Positions 7,998-16,429 of a stretch of DNA of 64,000 nt are shown here, one piece after another. Within the stretch, counting starts at the first letter, position 1. Each line of letters starts with the position of its first letter. Origin of the DNA: Bradyrhizobium sp. NP1 (GTDB taxonomy: Bacteria; Pseudomonadota; Alphaproteobacteria; Rhizobiales; Xanthobacteraceae); contig NZ_CP127385.1 of the NCBI RefSeq assembly GCF_030378205.1, positions 1,116,001 to 1,180,000 on the forward strand, given 5' to 3'. The notes under the pieces were generated by a model that worked only from the letters and a program-made list of their open reading frames with translations, did no database searches and was not told where the DNA came from. The translations under genes and the position numbers were made by a program.

Positions 7998-9530
7998 ATG
8001 GCCATTTCCAGCCGCCTCTCGACGGTGAGGCCCGTCAGCATCGCCATCCTCGCGATGGGTGGCCAGGGCGGGGGCGTGTTGGCCGACTGGATCGTGGCGC
8101 TGGCGGAGTCGCAGGGCTGGGTGGCGCAGTCGACGTCCGTTCCCGGTGTCGCCCAGCGCACCGGCGCAACCCTCTACTATGTCGAGATGTTGCAGGCCCG
8201 CGACGGGGCGCAGCCGATATTGTCGCTAATGCCAACGCCGGGCGACGTCGACGTAGTAATCGCGGCAGAATTCATGGAGGCTGGCCGTTCCGTGATGCGG
8301 GGCCTTGTCGCTCCCGACAAGACAGTTCTGATCGCGTCGACGCACCGTTCCTTCGCCGTCGGCGAGAAGGAGCAGCCAGGTGACGGCATCGGCGATCTCG
8401 AGGTGGTGGTCGATGCGACGGATTTCGCCGCCAAAAGAACGATTGCGTTCGATATGGAGTCGCTCGCGCTCAGCAGCGGGAGCGTGATCTCGGCCGCTCT
8501 GTTTGGTGCGCTCGCGGCTGCCGACGTGCTACCCTTCGCAAAAGCGGCATTCGAAGCAGCGATCCTCGCAGGAGGGAAGGGCGCTGATGCCAGTATCAGC
8601 GCCTTCAACGCCGCGCACGAGCGCACACGACACAGACCCAGGGACGAGGTAAGGGCGGCGCCGGTCAAGCGTTTCGACGAGTTGCCCGAACGAGCCGGGC
8701 ACCCGGTCCTCGATCGTCTAGCGAACCGCATTCGGGAATTTCCCGAAGCCGTTCACGGCTTTCTCTTCGCCGGCGTCAAAAGGCTTACCGAGTTTCAAGA
8801 TCCGGCCTACGCAGGTGAGTATCTCGACCGGATCGAAGCACTGTATGCGCGCGATCGCGAGAGCGGCGGCGAAGCGAAGGGCTATGCATTCACGCTGCAG
8901 GCGGCGAAATACACCGCGGTGGCTATGGCGTTTGACGACGTCATCCGCGTCGCCGAGATCAAAGTCAGAGCTTCGCGTTTCGAAAGGGTGCGCAAAGAGG
9001 TTGGCGCGAAGAAGGACCAGATTGTCTACACGACCGAGTACATGCACCCTCGCATGGAGGAAGTGTGCGGAGCGTTACCGAGGCGGCTCGGTCGTTGGAT
9101 AGAAGCGCGACCGCGGCTGTTCACCCGACTCGACGCGCTGGTCAATAGAGGTCGGCGCGTTCGGACCGGTACTCTCTTCTGGTTCACGGGCCTGTACATC
9201 GTTTCCGGAATGCGCAGGTGGCGTCGGGGGACGCTTCGATACCAACAGGAGACGAGTCATCGTGAGGCGTGGCTTGGGTCGGCGTCGGATATCCTGGCGA
9301 AGAATTACGATCTCGCCGTCGAGGTGCTGTGCTGCCGCCGGCTGATTAAAGGGTATTCGGACACGTATGCGCGGGGGCATTCGAAGTTCGACACGGTTAT
9401 GTCCGCACTGCCGATGCTGGTCGACCGCGAGGATGGAGCGGCCTGGCTTAGGCGTTTGCGTCAGGCCGCTCTCCTTGACGAAAGCGGAGTCGCTCTTGAT
9501 GGCGCAATGAAAACCGTTGCGACGATCTGA
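7998..9530 (+). CDS. iorB: Indolepyruvate ferredoxin oxidoreductase, beta subunit with DUF6537-like C-terminal part
   Basis: Gamma/beta-type subunit that binds CoA and completes the catalytic core with iorA. The N-terminal domain carries AILAMGGQGGGVLADWIVAL and STSVPGVAQRTGATLYYVEM, the hallmark of the 2-oxoacid oxidoreductase gamma domain; the C-terminal half (about 230-510) resembles the DUF6537 extension of the long bacterial form. Start taken as ATG 7998 (MAISSRLSTVRPVSIAILAM); the frame is open back to GTG 7947, overlapping iorA, but family similarity begins after Met 7998. An AGGAGG sequence at 7975-7980 is rather far from this ATG. Co-transcribed with iorA. Confidence 0.85.
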   Translation: MAISSRLSTVRPVSIAILAMGGQGGGVLADWIVALAESQGWVAQSTSVPGVAQRTGATLYYVEMLQARDGAQPILSLMPTPGDVDVVIAAEFMEAGRSVMRGLVAPDKTVLIASTHRSFAVGEKEQPGDGIGDLEVVVDATDFAAKRTIAFDMESLALSSGSVISAALFGALAAADVLPFAKAAFEAAILAGGKGADASISAFNAAHERTRHRPRDEVRAAPVKRFDELPERAGHPVLDRLANRIREFPEAVHGFLFAGVKRLTEFQDPAYAGEYLDRIEALYARDRESGGEAKGYAFTLQAAKYTAVAMAFDDVIRVAEIKVRASRFERVRKEVGAKKDQIVYTTEYMHPRMEEVCGALPRRLGRWIEARPRLFTRLDALVNRGRRVRTGTLFWFTGLYIVSGMRRWRRGTLRYQQETSHREAWLGSASDILAKNYDLAVEVLCCRRLIKGYSDTYARGHSKFDTVMSALPMLVDREDGAAWLRRLRQAALLDESGVALDGAMKTVATI

Positions 9531-9640
9531 GGCCATATGTGGAAAGCAGTTTGCGTTCACTTGTTCGATGTCCGGAAGCGGAGGGCGACCGGGGCGTTAG
9601 TAGAGTTTAGGAAGACGATCGATGAGCATGCCTGGAAAAT

Positions 9641-9860
9641 TTGGCTGTGACGGCAACGGATTCGGTCCGGATTTCAGGGATTGACGTCAACCACGAAGTG
9701 ACCGAAGCGCGAAGTCAGCTCGCGCATGCCGTCGATTCCACCCGCTTTCTCATCGAAATGACAGATCGAATTGTGACGACGGCGTCAAGCTCGACGAATC
9801 GTTGCCTCGTGTGTAATCCGCGACGTCGAACGAACCTGCTCGCTTTGAACGCAAAGATTA
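9641..9860 (+). pseudogene. Possible methyl-accepting chemotaxis protein remnant
   Basis: A short frame contains RTNLLALNAKITALNQ, close to the hairpin tip of chemoreceptor signalling domains (TNLLALNAxIEAARAGE). The region before it could be a mutated helical segment, and the frame then runs antisense into the end of the second MarR gene. Only the eight-residue TNLLALNA match is persuasive, so this is a tentative call. The 330-base gap between iorB and MarR copy 2 contains nothing else I recognise. Confidence 0.3.
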
Positions 9861-10364
9861 CCGCTTTGAATCAAGCCAGGGGTACCGAGGTGTTGCAAGG
9901 TGATCAAAGATGCGCTCCAGGAATTCCTCAAGAAGGACCTTTTCTGCGGTGCTCAGGACGCCCGTCGCATCGTCAACTATGGCCATAGAGAGCGGCGGTA
10001 TCCCTCCGTAGATCTTTTGCCCCTCGTGCGTTAGGCGTACATCAACGATACGCGCATTGTCAGCGCGTTTGGCTCGCGAAGCGTAGCCGCGGTTTTCTAA
10101 CTGGCCGACGATACGGCTGACCACAGATTGCTCAATGACTGTGTCGCGCGAGATCTCACCGACGCTCGCCGATTTTCGCGCGTCGAGCATTTGCATGATT
10201 CGGAATTGTTGCACCGTGAGGTCGAGAGGCCGCAAGTGTTCGAGGAGCCGCAGATTGAGAATGTTCATGAGGCGGCTGAGATAGTGCGGCAGGTACCCGC
10301 GCATGCTCCGCGGTTCTTGGGTGCGGCCTTCCGGCTCGGCCGCGGCGGCGTGATTGCGGCTCAT
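9858..10364 (-). CDS. MarR-family transcriptional regulator (copy 2)
   Basis: 168-residue paralogue of the regulator at 4110-4637, with the same HTH sequence SVGEISRDTVIEQSVVSRIV and the same SMRGYLPHYLSRL N-terminal helix. Start at ATG 10364 (MSRNHAAAAEPEG) with GGGAG seven bases upstream. Differences cluster in the N-terminal 18 residues and in the effector-contacting helices near GGIPPLSMAIVDDATG. Gene order (divergent from the extradiol dioxygenase, following iorAB) and the shared operator point to control of aromatic catabolism. The two copies may form heterodimers or respond to different ligands; this is inference. Confidence 0.88.
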   Translation of the reverse strand: MSRNHAAAAEPEGRTQEPRSMRGYLPHYLSRLMNILNLRLLEHLRPLDLTVQQFRIMQMLDARKSASVGEISRDTVIEQSVVSRIVGQLENRGYASRAKRADNARIVDVRLTHEGQKIYGGIPPLSMAIVDDATGVLSTAEKVLLEEFLERIFDHLATPRYPWLDSKR

Positions 10365-10387
10365 GGGGTAACTCCCAGTGGGATGAA

Positions 10388-10423
10388 GTGTTTAGTACGA
10401 ATGTACATATGTTTATCATCGAA
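10388..10423 (-). promoter_or_regulatory. Putative MarR operator/promoter upstream of MarR copy 2
   Basis: Minus strand: TTTCGATGATAAACATATG followed by TACATTCGTACTA, core CATATG at 10406-10411. It matches the block upstream of the first MarR gene in nearly every position, including the CGATGA half-site, although the spacer is one base longer. Confidence 0.55.
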
Positions 10424-10541
10424 AGAGCCGCACCTTTTTCTTGCGAGGAGCAGAAGCGCAAATCGTTTCCTGGGGGAACAAGCCCGCAAAACCAATGCGG
10501 AGGGCGCTCCGACAAGGTTCCCCGCCTCCAGGTAAAAACTA

Positions 10542-10580
10542 TTGACAGCGAAATTGCAACAGCATATGTAAATACATGTA
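10542..10580 (+). promoter_or_regulatory. Extradiol dioxygenase promoter with MarR-type operator
   Basis: TTGACA at 10542-10547 and TATGTA at 10565-10570 with a 17-base spacer. The -10 box is embedded in GCATATGTAAATACATGTA (10562-10580). The same composite occurs upstream of iorA, which argues for common repression. The leader to the start codon is about 85 bases. Confidence 0.68.
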
Positions 10581-10663
10581 AAGGCACCCTGCATGTGCCT
10601 TTCGGGTGGTGCCTAGCGATTTTCGTCGGCAACTCGCCTAGGCCTTTATTGAAGAGGGACATT

Positions 10664-11656
10664 ATGGAGCGCAATCAACCTTCGGGACGAGCTGTAGCTG
10701 CATTTGCCATGACCCATACGCCGGGCCTTGGAAATGGGCTGGAAGATCCTCCTAAGGAGCAAGTCGAGCGTTTAATGGCGGGATTCGCCGAAGCGCGGGC
10801 AATCCTCGACGAGGCGCGTCCCGAACTTGTGATCGGGTTGATCAACGATCATTTCGACATGTTCGGTCTGGACAACATGCCGACGTTTTCAATCGGCATC
10901 GCCGATGATCATTGGGGCCCGCCCGCCAGTGCCGAAAACTGGCTCCAAATGAAGCGCGGACGTATCGCGGGAAACGCGGACTATGCGGCTGATATCTATC
11001 GCGAGGCTGTGAATAGCGGATTTGACCTGTATCGCTCCGGCTCGGTGGAGCTCGTCCACAACATGCTGATGCCTTTCAAATTCCTGCGTCCGGAGCGCGA
11101 TCTCCCAATCGTTCCGATTTTCACCAACTGTCTCGCACCGCCACTCCCGAGCATGGCCCGATGCTATGCCTTGGGAGAAGTGATCGGTCGAGTGATCGCG
11201 CGTCGGCCGGAGCGCGTCGCCTTGATCGCTAGTGGCGGCATCTCGCACTGGCCGCCGTTCGCCAAAGAGGACGGCCCAGAGGATGATGAGCTCAATCGGC
11301 GAATGCTTAAGGTGCAGCGGGTTGGACCGGGTGGTCGTGAGCTGGATCCGGGCGTACGAGACCTCATTCACAAACGCGAAGCCGAGATGGCTGCGTCCGG
11401 GCGCAACCTGATCAATGTCGAGTGGGACAAGGAAGTTCTGGCCGCGTTCGAACGCGGCGACAAGAAGTCGCTCCTCGAAATGACCTATGAGGAAATCGAG
11501 AGGGATGGCGGCAATGGTGGCCACGAGATCGCAATGTGGGTGATGATGATGGGCGCGCTCAACGGAGCTCCAAGCCGCACTATTGTCTACGAGGCGGTTA
11601 AGGAGTGGATGGGTGGGGTTGGCTTGATATCCTACGATCGCCGGTTGTCATTGTGA
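10664..11656 (+). CDS. Class III extradiol ring-cleavage dioxygenase (LigB superfamily)
   Basis: Fe(II)-dependent dioxygenase that opens a catechol-type ring next to its hydroxyls (meta cleavage). 330 residues from ATG 10664, which has the ribosome site GAAGAGGGA; the frame is open much further upstream but that part is promoter. Family features: N-terminal metal-ligand segment MTHTPGLG, the LVIGLINDHFDMFG loop, ASGGISHWPP, and the ending GGHEIAMWVMMMGALNG, all in the order of MhpB/LigB-type enzymes. It is most like 2,3-dihydroxyphenylpropionate 1,2-dioxygenase and protocatechuate 4,5-dioxygenase beta chains; the substrate is not determined. Followed within 80 bases by the PhyH-type oxygenase, probably in one transcript under the MarR-type operator. 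Confidence 0.82.
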   Translation: MERNQPSGRAVAAFAMTHTPGLGNGLEDPPKEQVERLMAGFAEARAILDEARPELVIGLINDHFDMFGLDNMPTFSIGIADDHWGPPASAENWLQMKRGRIAGNADYAADIYREAVNSGFDLYRSGSVELVHNMLMPFKFLRPERDLPIVPIFTNCLAPPLPSMARCYALGEVIGRVIARRPERVALIASGGISHWPPFAKEDGPEDDELNRRMLKVQRVGPGGRELDPGVRDLIHKREAEMAASGRNLINVEWDKEVLAAFERGDKKSLLEMTYEEIERDGGNGGHEIAMWVMMMGALNGAPSRTIVYEAVKEWMGGVGLISYDRRLSL

Positions 11657-11733
11657 GCAGCTAAGTACGAGCGGGTCGAGCAAGCCGCTCGTGGGCGCAA
11701 ATGCATAAGCAAGGTTTATTGTGGAGGATGGTC

Positions 11734-12567
11734 ATGAAATCTGCGAACTACTACGAGGTTAGCGTCTCGGATATCGAGCGCTATGAAGCGGATGGTGTCG
11801 TCTGTTTGAGAGGGGTGCTTGATCCCAGCCGGATTGCTGAACTAGAAGACGCCATGGAAGACGTACTTGCGCACCCTGGGCCACAGGCTCGCGCTGGCAA
11901 ATTCGCCTACGACACGTTTATGTGGACGCGTAACCAGGCGTTCTGGAAGCTGCAGGCGGATTCCGCAATTCCGTCCATAACGGCGCAATTGATGCGCTCA
12001 AGCGTGTCTCATCTGATGGCCGACGTCATGTTTGCCAAAGAGCAGAATACCCCTGATCCGACGCCGTGGCATCAAGATCAGCCGTATGGCTGGTATGACG
12101 GAACGCAAGTGTGCTCGGTATGGATACCCCTTGACCGAGTGACGCTGGAGAGCGGTGCTCTTGAATACGTTCGCGGTTCGCATCGTGCGGGGATTTGGTA
12201 CCGTCCCGTTGGCTTCACGACCGGCGAGAATGAGAACACGGACGAATTCGCCCCAATGCCAGATATCGAGGCAAATAGGGCGGACTATGATATCGTGCAT
12301 TTTGATCTTGAACCTGGTGATGCTCTCTTCCATAACCTGCTGGTGCTTCATGGCGCGCCAGGAAATTCCTCGTCTGACCGGCGACGACGGGCGATCGCGT
12401 TTCGATACGCCGGTGACGATGCCAAATACGCTGTGCGCAGTGTCGGACCCAAGCCAATCTGGGATCCCGGAATCCGCCACGGAGACCGTTTCGGCTGCGA
12501 TCTCTTTCCGCAAGTCTGGCCGTCGACCGGAAATGTTCCAAGATTTTGGGAGCGTCCTTCAAGCTGA
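11734..12567 (+). CDS. Phytanoyl-CoA dioxygenase (PhyH)-family Fe(II)/2-oxoglutarate oxygenase
   Basis: Non-heme iron oxygenase that hydroxylates a substrate using O2 and 2-oxoglutarate. Start at ATG 11734 (MKSANYYEVSVSDIERYEAD), chosen because TGGAGG lies just before it; ATG 11701 and 11728 are in frame but worse placed. The double-stranded beta-helix iron ligands are visible: HxD in TPWHQDQPYGW, the distal His in LLVLHGAPGN, and the 2-oxoglutarate Arg in RRRRAIAFRYAGDD. 277 residues is normal for PhyH. Its place right after the ring-cleavage dioxygenase suggests hydroxylation of an intermediate or side chain of the same substrate. Confidence 0.82.
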   Translation: MKSANYYEVSVSDIERYEADGVVCLRGVLDPSRIAELEDAMEDVLAHPGPQARAGKFAYDTFMWTRNQAFWKLQADSAIPSITAQLMRSSVSHLMADVMFAKEQNTPDPTPWHQDQPYGWYDGTQVCSVWIPLDRVTLESGALEYVRGSHRAGIWYRPVGFTTGENENTDEFAPMPDIEANRADYDIVHFDLEPGDALFHNLLVLHGAPGNSSSDRRRRAIAFRYAGDDAKYAVRSVGPKPIWDPGIRHGDRFGCDLFPQVWPSTGNVPRFWERPSS

Positions 12568-12650
12568 TGCGGAAGGCGTCACACGTGTAACGCGTTGCTG
12601 AAAATCAAGTTACCTGGCTCTGTTCGGTCCTTGAGTGCGATTGCAAAAAG

Positions 12651-12693
12651 GCCCTCTCGTACCGCCCCCCTTTTAGGCGGTCAATGAGAGGGC
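12651..12693. terminator. Nested hairpin after the dioxygenase operon
   Basis: GCCCTCTC (12651-12658) pairs with GAGAGGGC (12686-12693), and inside it CCGCC (12662-12666) pairs with GGCGG (12676-12680) around a short loop. It stands between the PhyH gene and the convergent hydrolase gene, a sensible place for a bidirectional terminator, although no long T-tract follows. The rest of 12568-12892 shows no gene. Confidence 0.5.
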
Positions 12694-12892
12694 TATTAAC
12701 GCGTGCGAAGCGTCGATCTGGACCCGCTTGTCCTATCAAGTTGCTCGCTGTCCGCTAGCTCAACCGGATTGCTGTGGGAGAGCCCAGAGCTAGGGGCTTC
12801 TTTGGGCTGGCAAGAGGCCGATCAGAAACAGGACAGGCGAACCAACAAGCTCGCCGTCCGATCCACGGAGCAATCTCCAATACGGGGAGGCA

Positions 12893-13768
12893 TCATCCAA
12901 TCTGGAGCATCCAGTCGCGCACCGTGCGATTCCATTCGCCGTGAGCATGCCGACAACGTTCGTTGACCTCAAAATGGTCGGCGTCTTGGATTCTCAGGAC
13001 GGTGCACGCTATTTTCCGTTGCTTCATCTTGGCAGCCATCTCCTCCGCTTGCTTAATCAATCTCGGGAAGTCGTCGCTTCCGTATGTTACGAGGAAGGGC
13101 GGAGACTGGTGCGTAAGAAAGAGAATGGGACTTGCCGCTTCCGCATCGTGTGAATTGGAAAGGAAGAGTTCGCTCATACGCGTCTCCGATCTATCGGTTG
13201 TTGAACCGGGGATACGCAGATCAAACGACCCGCTGATCGGCAAACAACCTTTGATCACAGCCGGAGGAAGGTCGCGGGCCGCGAGGCGATCGTGACGCAG
13301 TGCGGTCAAGGCCGCCAGATGGCCTCCGGCGGAATGACCTCCGACGAATATCCGTTCCGGGTCGCCGCCGTATTCGCCGATACTCCTGTACACCCAGGCC
13401 ACAGCATCGCAACAATCCTCGAACGGGCCAGGAAACCGGCATGCCGGCGCGAGACGGTAGTTCGCAGTAACGAAGATCGCCGGATACGCCAGCGCGGGAG
13501 GTGCCATGAAGCCCATCCACTCCTTGGTGCCGTTCGTCCATGCACCGCCATGAAAGAAAACAACAACGGGCAGCTTCGCGCCTTTTGCGTTCGCAGGCGT
13601 ATATACATCCAACTTTTGCCAATAGTCTTTGCCATAGGCTACGTCGACCGTGACCCGTTCGCGGGCCTGTACTTCCCTCGTCCACGCCATGCAGCGTTCG
13701 GCGTATCCTTTGGCTGCGGGATGAATGAGGGGAGGGAGCTCAGGAAGATCATCAAATGACATGCTCAA
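12893..13768 (-). CDS. Alpha/beta hydrolase of the HSL/arylformamidase type
   Basis: Serine hydrolase of 291 residues. The oxyanion motif HGGAW (in VVVFFHGGAWTNG), the nucleophile GGHSAGGH, a late Asp (VTYGSDDFP) and the His in QDADHFEVNE form the usual catalytic set. The compact length without signal peptide and the residues around HGGAWTNGTKEW resemble kynurenine formamidase-like and HSL esterases. The gene overlaps the FAD monooxygenase upstream of it by four bases (ATGA), so the two are translated together, which suggests consecutive steps: ring hydroxylation then ester or amide hydrolysis. Exact substrate unknown. Confidence 0.8.
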   Translation of the reverse strand: MSMSFDDLPELPPLIHPAAKGYAERCMAWTREVQARERVTVDVAYGKDYWQKLDVYTPANAKGAKLPVVVFFHGGAWTNGTKEWMGFMAPPALAYPAIFVTANYRLAPACRFPGPFEDCCDAVAWVYRSIGEYGGDPERIFVGGHSAGGHLAALTALRHDRLAARDLPPAVIKGCLPISGSFDLRIPGSTTDRSETRMSELFLSNSHDAEAASPILFLTHQSPPFLVTYGSDDFPRLIKQAEEMAAKMKQRKIACTVLRIQDADHFEVNERCRHAHGEWNRTVRDWMLQIG

Positions 13769-14907
13769 TAGGTTCCAGTTGGGCGATGATTGGCAGCTCT
13801 CATGCGCTGGGCCACCAGCCAGGACGATCGGCCAGCGAGCGACAGTGCAGCATCCCGCACAATTGGCGGAAATGTTGTTATGCGGCTGTAAAGGGACGAA
13901 ATTGTCTGGGTCCTGTCGATCAACGCTCGTTCGCGTCGCTCCCAGAGCATTAAGCCCTGCTCAATAGTCGAACTTTCCTGCAAGGCGACCGCTAGTCCAA
14001 GCGCGCTCATCATCGCGCAGCCACCGCCTTGCCCGAGATTCGGTGCTTGGGCATGGGCAGCATCACCGATGATGGCGACACGCCCGCGTGACCATCGCCG
14101 AAGTTTCACGGCTTCAAACTGATCCCACCGACCTTCAGCGCCTACTCGGTCGAACAAGGCCGCAAGGTGGGGGAAAGAACCCTTCCAGACATCTTTGCGA
14201 AGCGGGATAGTCTTGGCTGCTTCATCCGTAGCGAGCGCCGTCAACGCAAGGTAGAGCTTGGTCTCACTGCATGGCGTGTAGAGCACCCTTCGCGTGCCCG
14301 ACCAATATTCGACGTATTTCTTTCCCGCCTCGGTCTCGCGCTCCAGCGGTGTACGCTCAATCATCAGACGAATTGCGCCATCAGCTAACCTCCTGCGAGC
14401 CTTCAGCAGGCCAGACTGGTCGCGAATCCTCGAGTTGACGCCGTCGGCGGCAATCACGAGGTCTGCTTCGGCTCGATCTCCGCCTGCGAGCAAGGCGGTA
14501 CCGTCGTGCGTGGCGCCGATCACCTCCGAGCCGAACAGCACCTTCGCGCCAGCGCTCGTCGCGGCGCGCAATAACGCCGTCAGCAACTGTTGACGGACGA
14601 TCGAGACCACTCGAAGTCCGGAACTTCCGCCCCATCGTGTACTCGCGACGACTTGATTCTTGTCGTTTCGGGTCTCGCGCATAAACCCGCGATGGCAGCC
14701 GTCGAGCGCCTTGTCATACGCATCCAATGCCTCAAGAACCCGCAGGCCATTTTCCCAGATGTAAATGCCGGCGCCGCTTTCACGGAGCGTCGCGCTGCGT
14801 TCGTGAATACGAACTCTCCATCCGCGCTGCGCCAAAGCAATCGCAACGGTAAGGCCGGCGATCCCGGCTCCGGCAATTTCGGCTCTCTTCAACATCTGCT
14901 CCGTCAT
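13765..14907 (-). CDS. FAD-dependent aromatic monooxygenase (salicylate-hydroxylase-like), copy 1
   Basis: Class A flavoprotein hydroxylase using NAD(P)H and O2. The FAD dinucleotide motif AGAGIAGLTVAIALAQRGW is near residue 15, the DG motif is in DLVIAADGVNSRIR, and the GD motif is GRVAIIGDAAHAQAPNLGQGG. Start taken as ATG 14907; a TTG at 14916 and ATG 14895 are alternatives. It is a paralogue of the divergently transcribed gene at 15239-16393 (same motifs, length and C-terminus RTGTY/PTGT type). Coupled to the hydrolase downstream. Likely inserts a hydroxyl ortho or para on the ring of the compound handled by this block. Confidence 0.85.
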   Translation of the reverse strand: MTEQMLKRAEIAGAGIAGLTVAIALAQRGWRVRIHERSATLRESGAGIYIWENGLRVLEALDAYDKALDGCHRGFMRETRNDKNQVVASTRWGGSSGLRVVSIVRQQLLTALLRAATSAGAKVLFGSEVIGATHDGTALLAGGDRAEADLVIAADGVNSRIRDQSGLLKARRRLADGAIRLMIERTPLERETEAGKKYVEYWSGTRRVLYTPCSETKLYLALTALATDEAAKTIPLRKDVWKGSFPHLAALFDRVGAEGRWDQFEAVKLRRWSRGRVAIIGDAAHAQAPNLGQGGGCAMMSALGLAVALQESSTIEQGLMLWERRERALIDRTQTISSLYSRITTFPPIVRDAALSLAGRSSWLVAQRMRAANHRPTGTY

Positions 14908-14969
14908 CAGTTTCAAAGCACGCTGTGAGTTCCGGTGGATGCAGTGTGCGGGGGCTGATCAGAATACTG

Positions 14970-15011
14970 TTGCAATCGCGTTATCGATACTATAATGTGC
15001 AAACACATATG
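14970..15011 (+). promoter_or_regulatory. Promoter with CATATG box between the two FAD monooxygenase genes
   Basis: TTGCAA (14970-14975) and TATAAT (14991-14996), spacer 15 bases, point toward the right-hand monooxygenase gene, leaving a leader of about 240 bases. CATATG at 15006-15011, preceded by ACA, lies just after the -10 box. The second half-site is weak (CAATGACA), so membership of the MarR regulon is less certain here than for iorA. The remaining 230 bases before 15239 contain no recognisable gene. Confidence 0.42.
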
Positions 15012-15238
15012 CAATGACAAATTTCAAGGGTTAGGAGACTCGGTGCGAAAAGGTGGCTTAGCTGCGTCTTGCTGCAACGATGGGGCCCTCATCGGTTGCC
15101 GCTCTGGGGTTGCCGCAGACTCTGACAGCCGGACGATAGGTCCGTATCGCCCGTCGTACGAAGACTCGAGCCGGTCGGTGTGTCTTCGTTGTATCCTGGA
15201 ACGAGGTCCTGCTAATTCGCTCTCCAAGAGGTGCCGCA

Positions 15239-16393
15239 ATGTCAGTCAGACACGCTGAAATTGTGGGGGCGGGCCTTGCCGGCCTTACGGCAGCCGCCGC
15301 GCTATGTGCGCGCGGTTGGACCGTCCGTGTTCATGAGCGGGCTGCTGAAATGCGTGCCGTCGGTTCCGGGCTATCGATTTTCGAGAATGGACTCCGGGTG
15401 CTCAAAGCGATCGGAGCCGAAGAGGATGCCATCCGTCAGGCGCGTCGCGGCTTGGAGCGTGAGACTCGGGACGCCCAAGGTCGAACGACGTCCAATGTCA
15501 GATATGCGACCCGGATGTACGAGGTCACCCGCGAGCAGGTCTTGGCCGCATTGGCAAATGCTGCCGAGCGTGCCGGCGCAGAAATCGTCACAAGCTCCGA
15601 GGTGGTCTCCGTCGATAAGCGTGGCGCTATCACTCTTGCGACCGGAGCTACGATCAAGGCCGATCTCGTAATCGCCGCTGACGGCGTGCATTCGCGAATG
15701 CGCGACAGGCTTGGAGTGCCTTGCCACCGAAAATGGCTCGCTGATGGCGCCATTCGCATCATGATCCCCAGAACTCCCGCCGAAGTCGCGTCGCCGGACG
15801 GCGCGAAGAATATCGAATATTGGTCGGGTCACCGGCGTGTACTAGTCGCAGCATGTAGCGAAACTGAGCTTTATGTCGCGCTCACGACATTGGATCGAGA
15901 CTATGCAGCAAAATCGATCCCGATCGATAAGGGCCTCTGGAAGGCGTCCTTCCCGTGCCTCGAGGGGCTCATCGACAGGCTCGACGGTGACGCGCGATGG
16001 GATCGGTTCCAGGTCGTCAAGCTTCCACATTGGTCTCGGGGGCGCGTTGCTATTCTTGGCGACGCCGCGCATGCGATGGCGCCCAATCTCGGTCAAGGAG
16101 GGGCGTGCGCGATGATGAACGCGCTCGGTCTCGCGGTTGCGCTCGATGAGGAGTCCAACGTTCCGGATGCATTGAATCTCTGGGAAAGAAGAGAGCGGCC
16201 ACTGACGGATCATACCCAGCGTCTCTCCACATTCTACAGCGCGTTAACCACATGGCCGGGCCTCGCAAGGTCGGCTGCGTTTGCGCTGATCGCGAGATCG
16301 AGCTGGCTTCGCGCGCAATATCTGCGGACGGCTCTGTGCACCCCGACGGGGACAGTCGAGCCTGTAGGGTTGAAATCCCGGCAGCCCGGATAG
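15239..16393 (+). CDS. FAD-dependent aromatic monooxygenase (salicylate-hydroxylase-like), copy 2
   Basis: 384-residue paralogue of the enzyme encoded divergently at 13765-14907. FAD motif VGAGLAGLTAAAALCARGW at about residue 10, DG motif DLVIAADGVHSRMR, GD motif GRVAILGDAAHAMAPNLGQG. The start has AAGAGGTG about six bases upstream. The same peptides RLADGAIR/WLADGAIR, EYWSG and CSETxLY occur in both copies, so they arose by duplication and probably act on related ring positions or substrates. It is followed after 36 bases by the binding protein of the peptide-type ABC importer, suggesting that uptake and hydroxylation are co-expressed. Confidence 0.85.
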   Translation: MSVRHAEIVGAGLAGLTAAAALCARGWTVRVHERAAEMRAVGSGLSIFENGLRVLKAIGAEEDAIRQARRGLERETRDAQGRTTSNVRYATRMYEVTREQVLAALANAAERAGAEIVTSSEVVSVDKRGAITLATGATIKADLVIAADGVHSRMRDRLGVPCHRKWLADGAIRIMIPRTPAEVASPDGAKNIEYWSGHRRVLVAACSETELYVALTTLDRDYAAKSIPIDKGLWKASFPCLEGLIDRLDGDARWDRFQVVKLPHWSRGRVAILGDAAHAMAPNLGQGGACAMMNALGLAVALDEESNVPDALNLWERRERPLTDHTQRLSTFYSALTTWPGLARSAAFALIARSSWLRAQYLRTALCTPTGTVEPVGLKSRQPG

Positions 16394-16429
16394 TTGCAGA
16401 TTGCGCCTCATTCTGGAGAGGGGACCATA

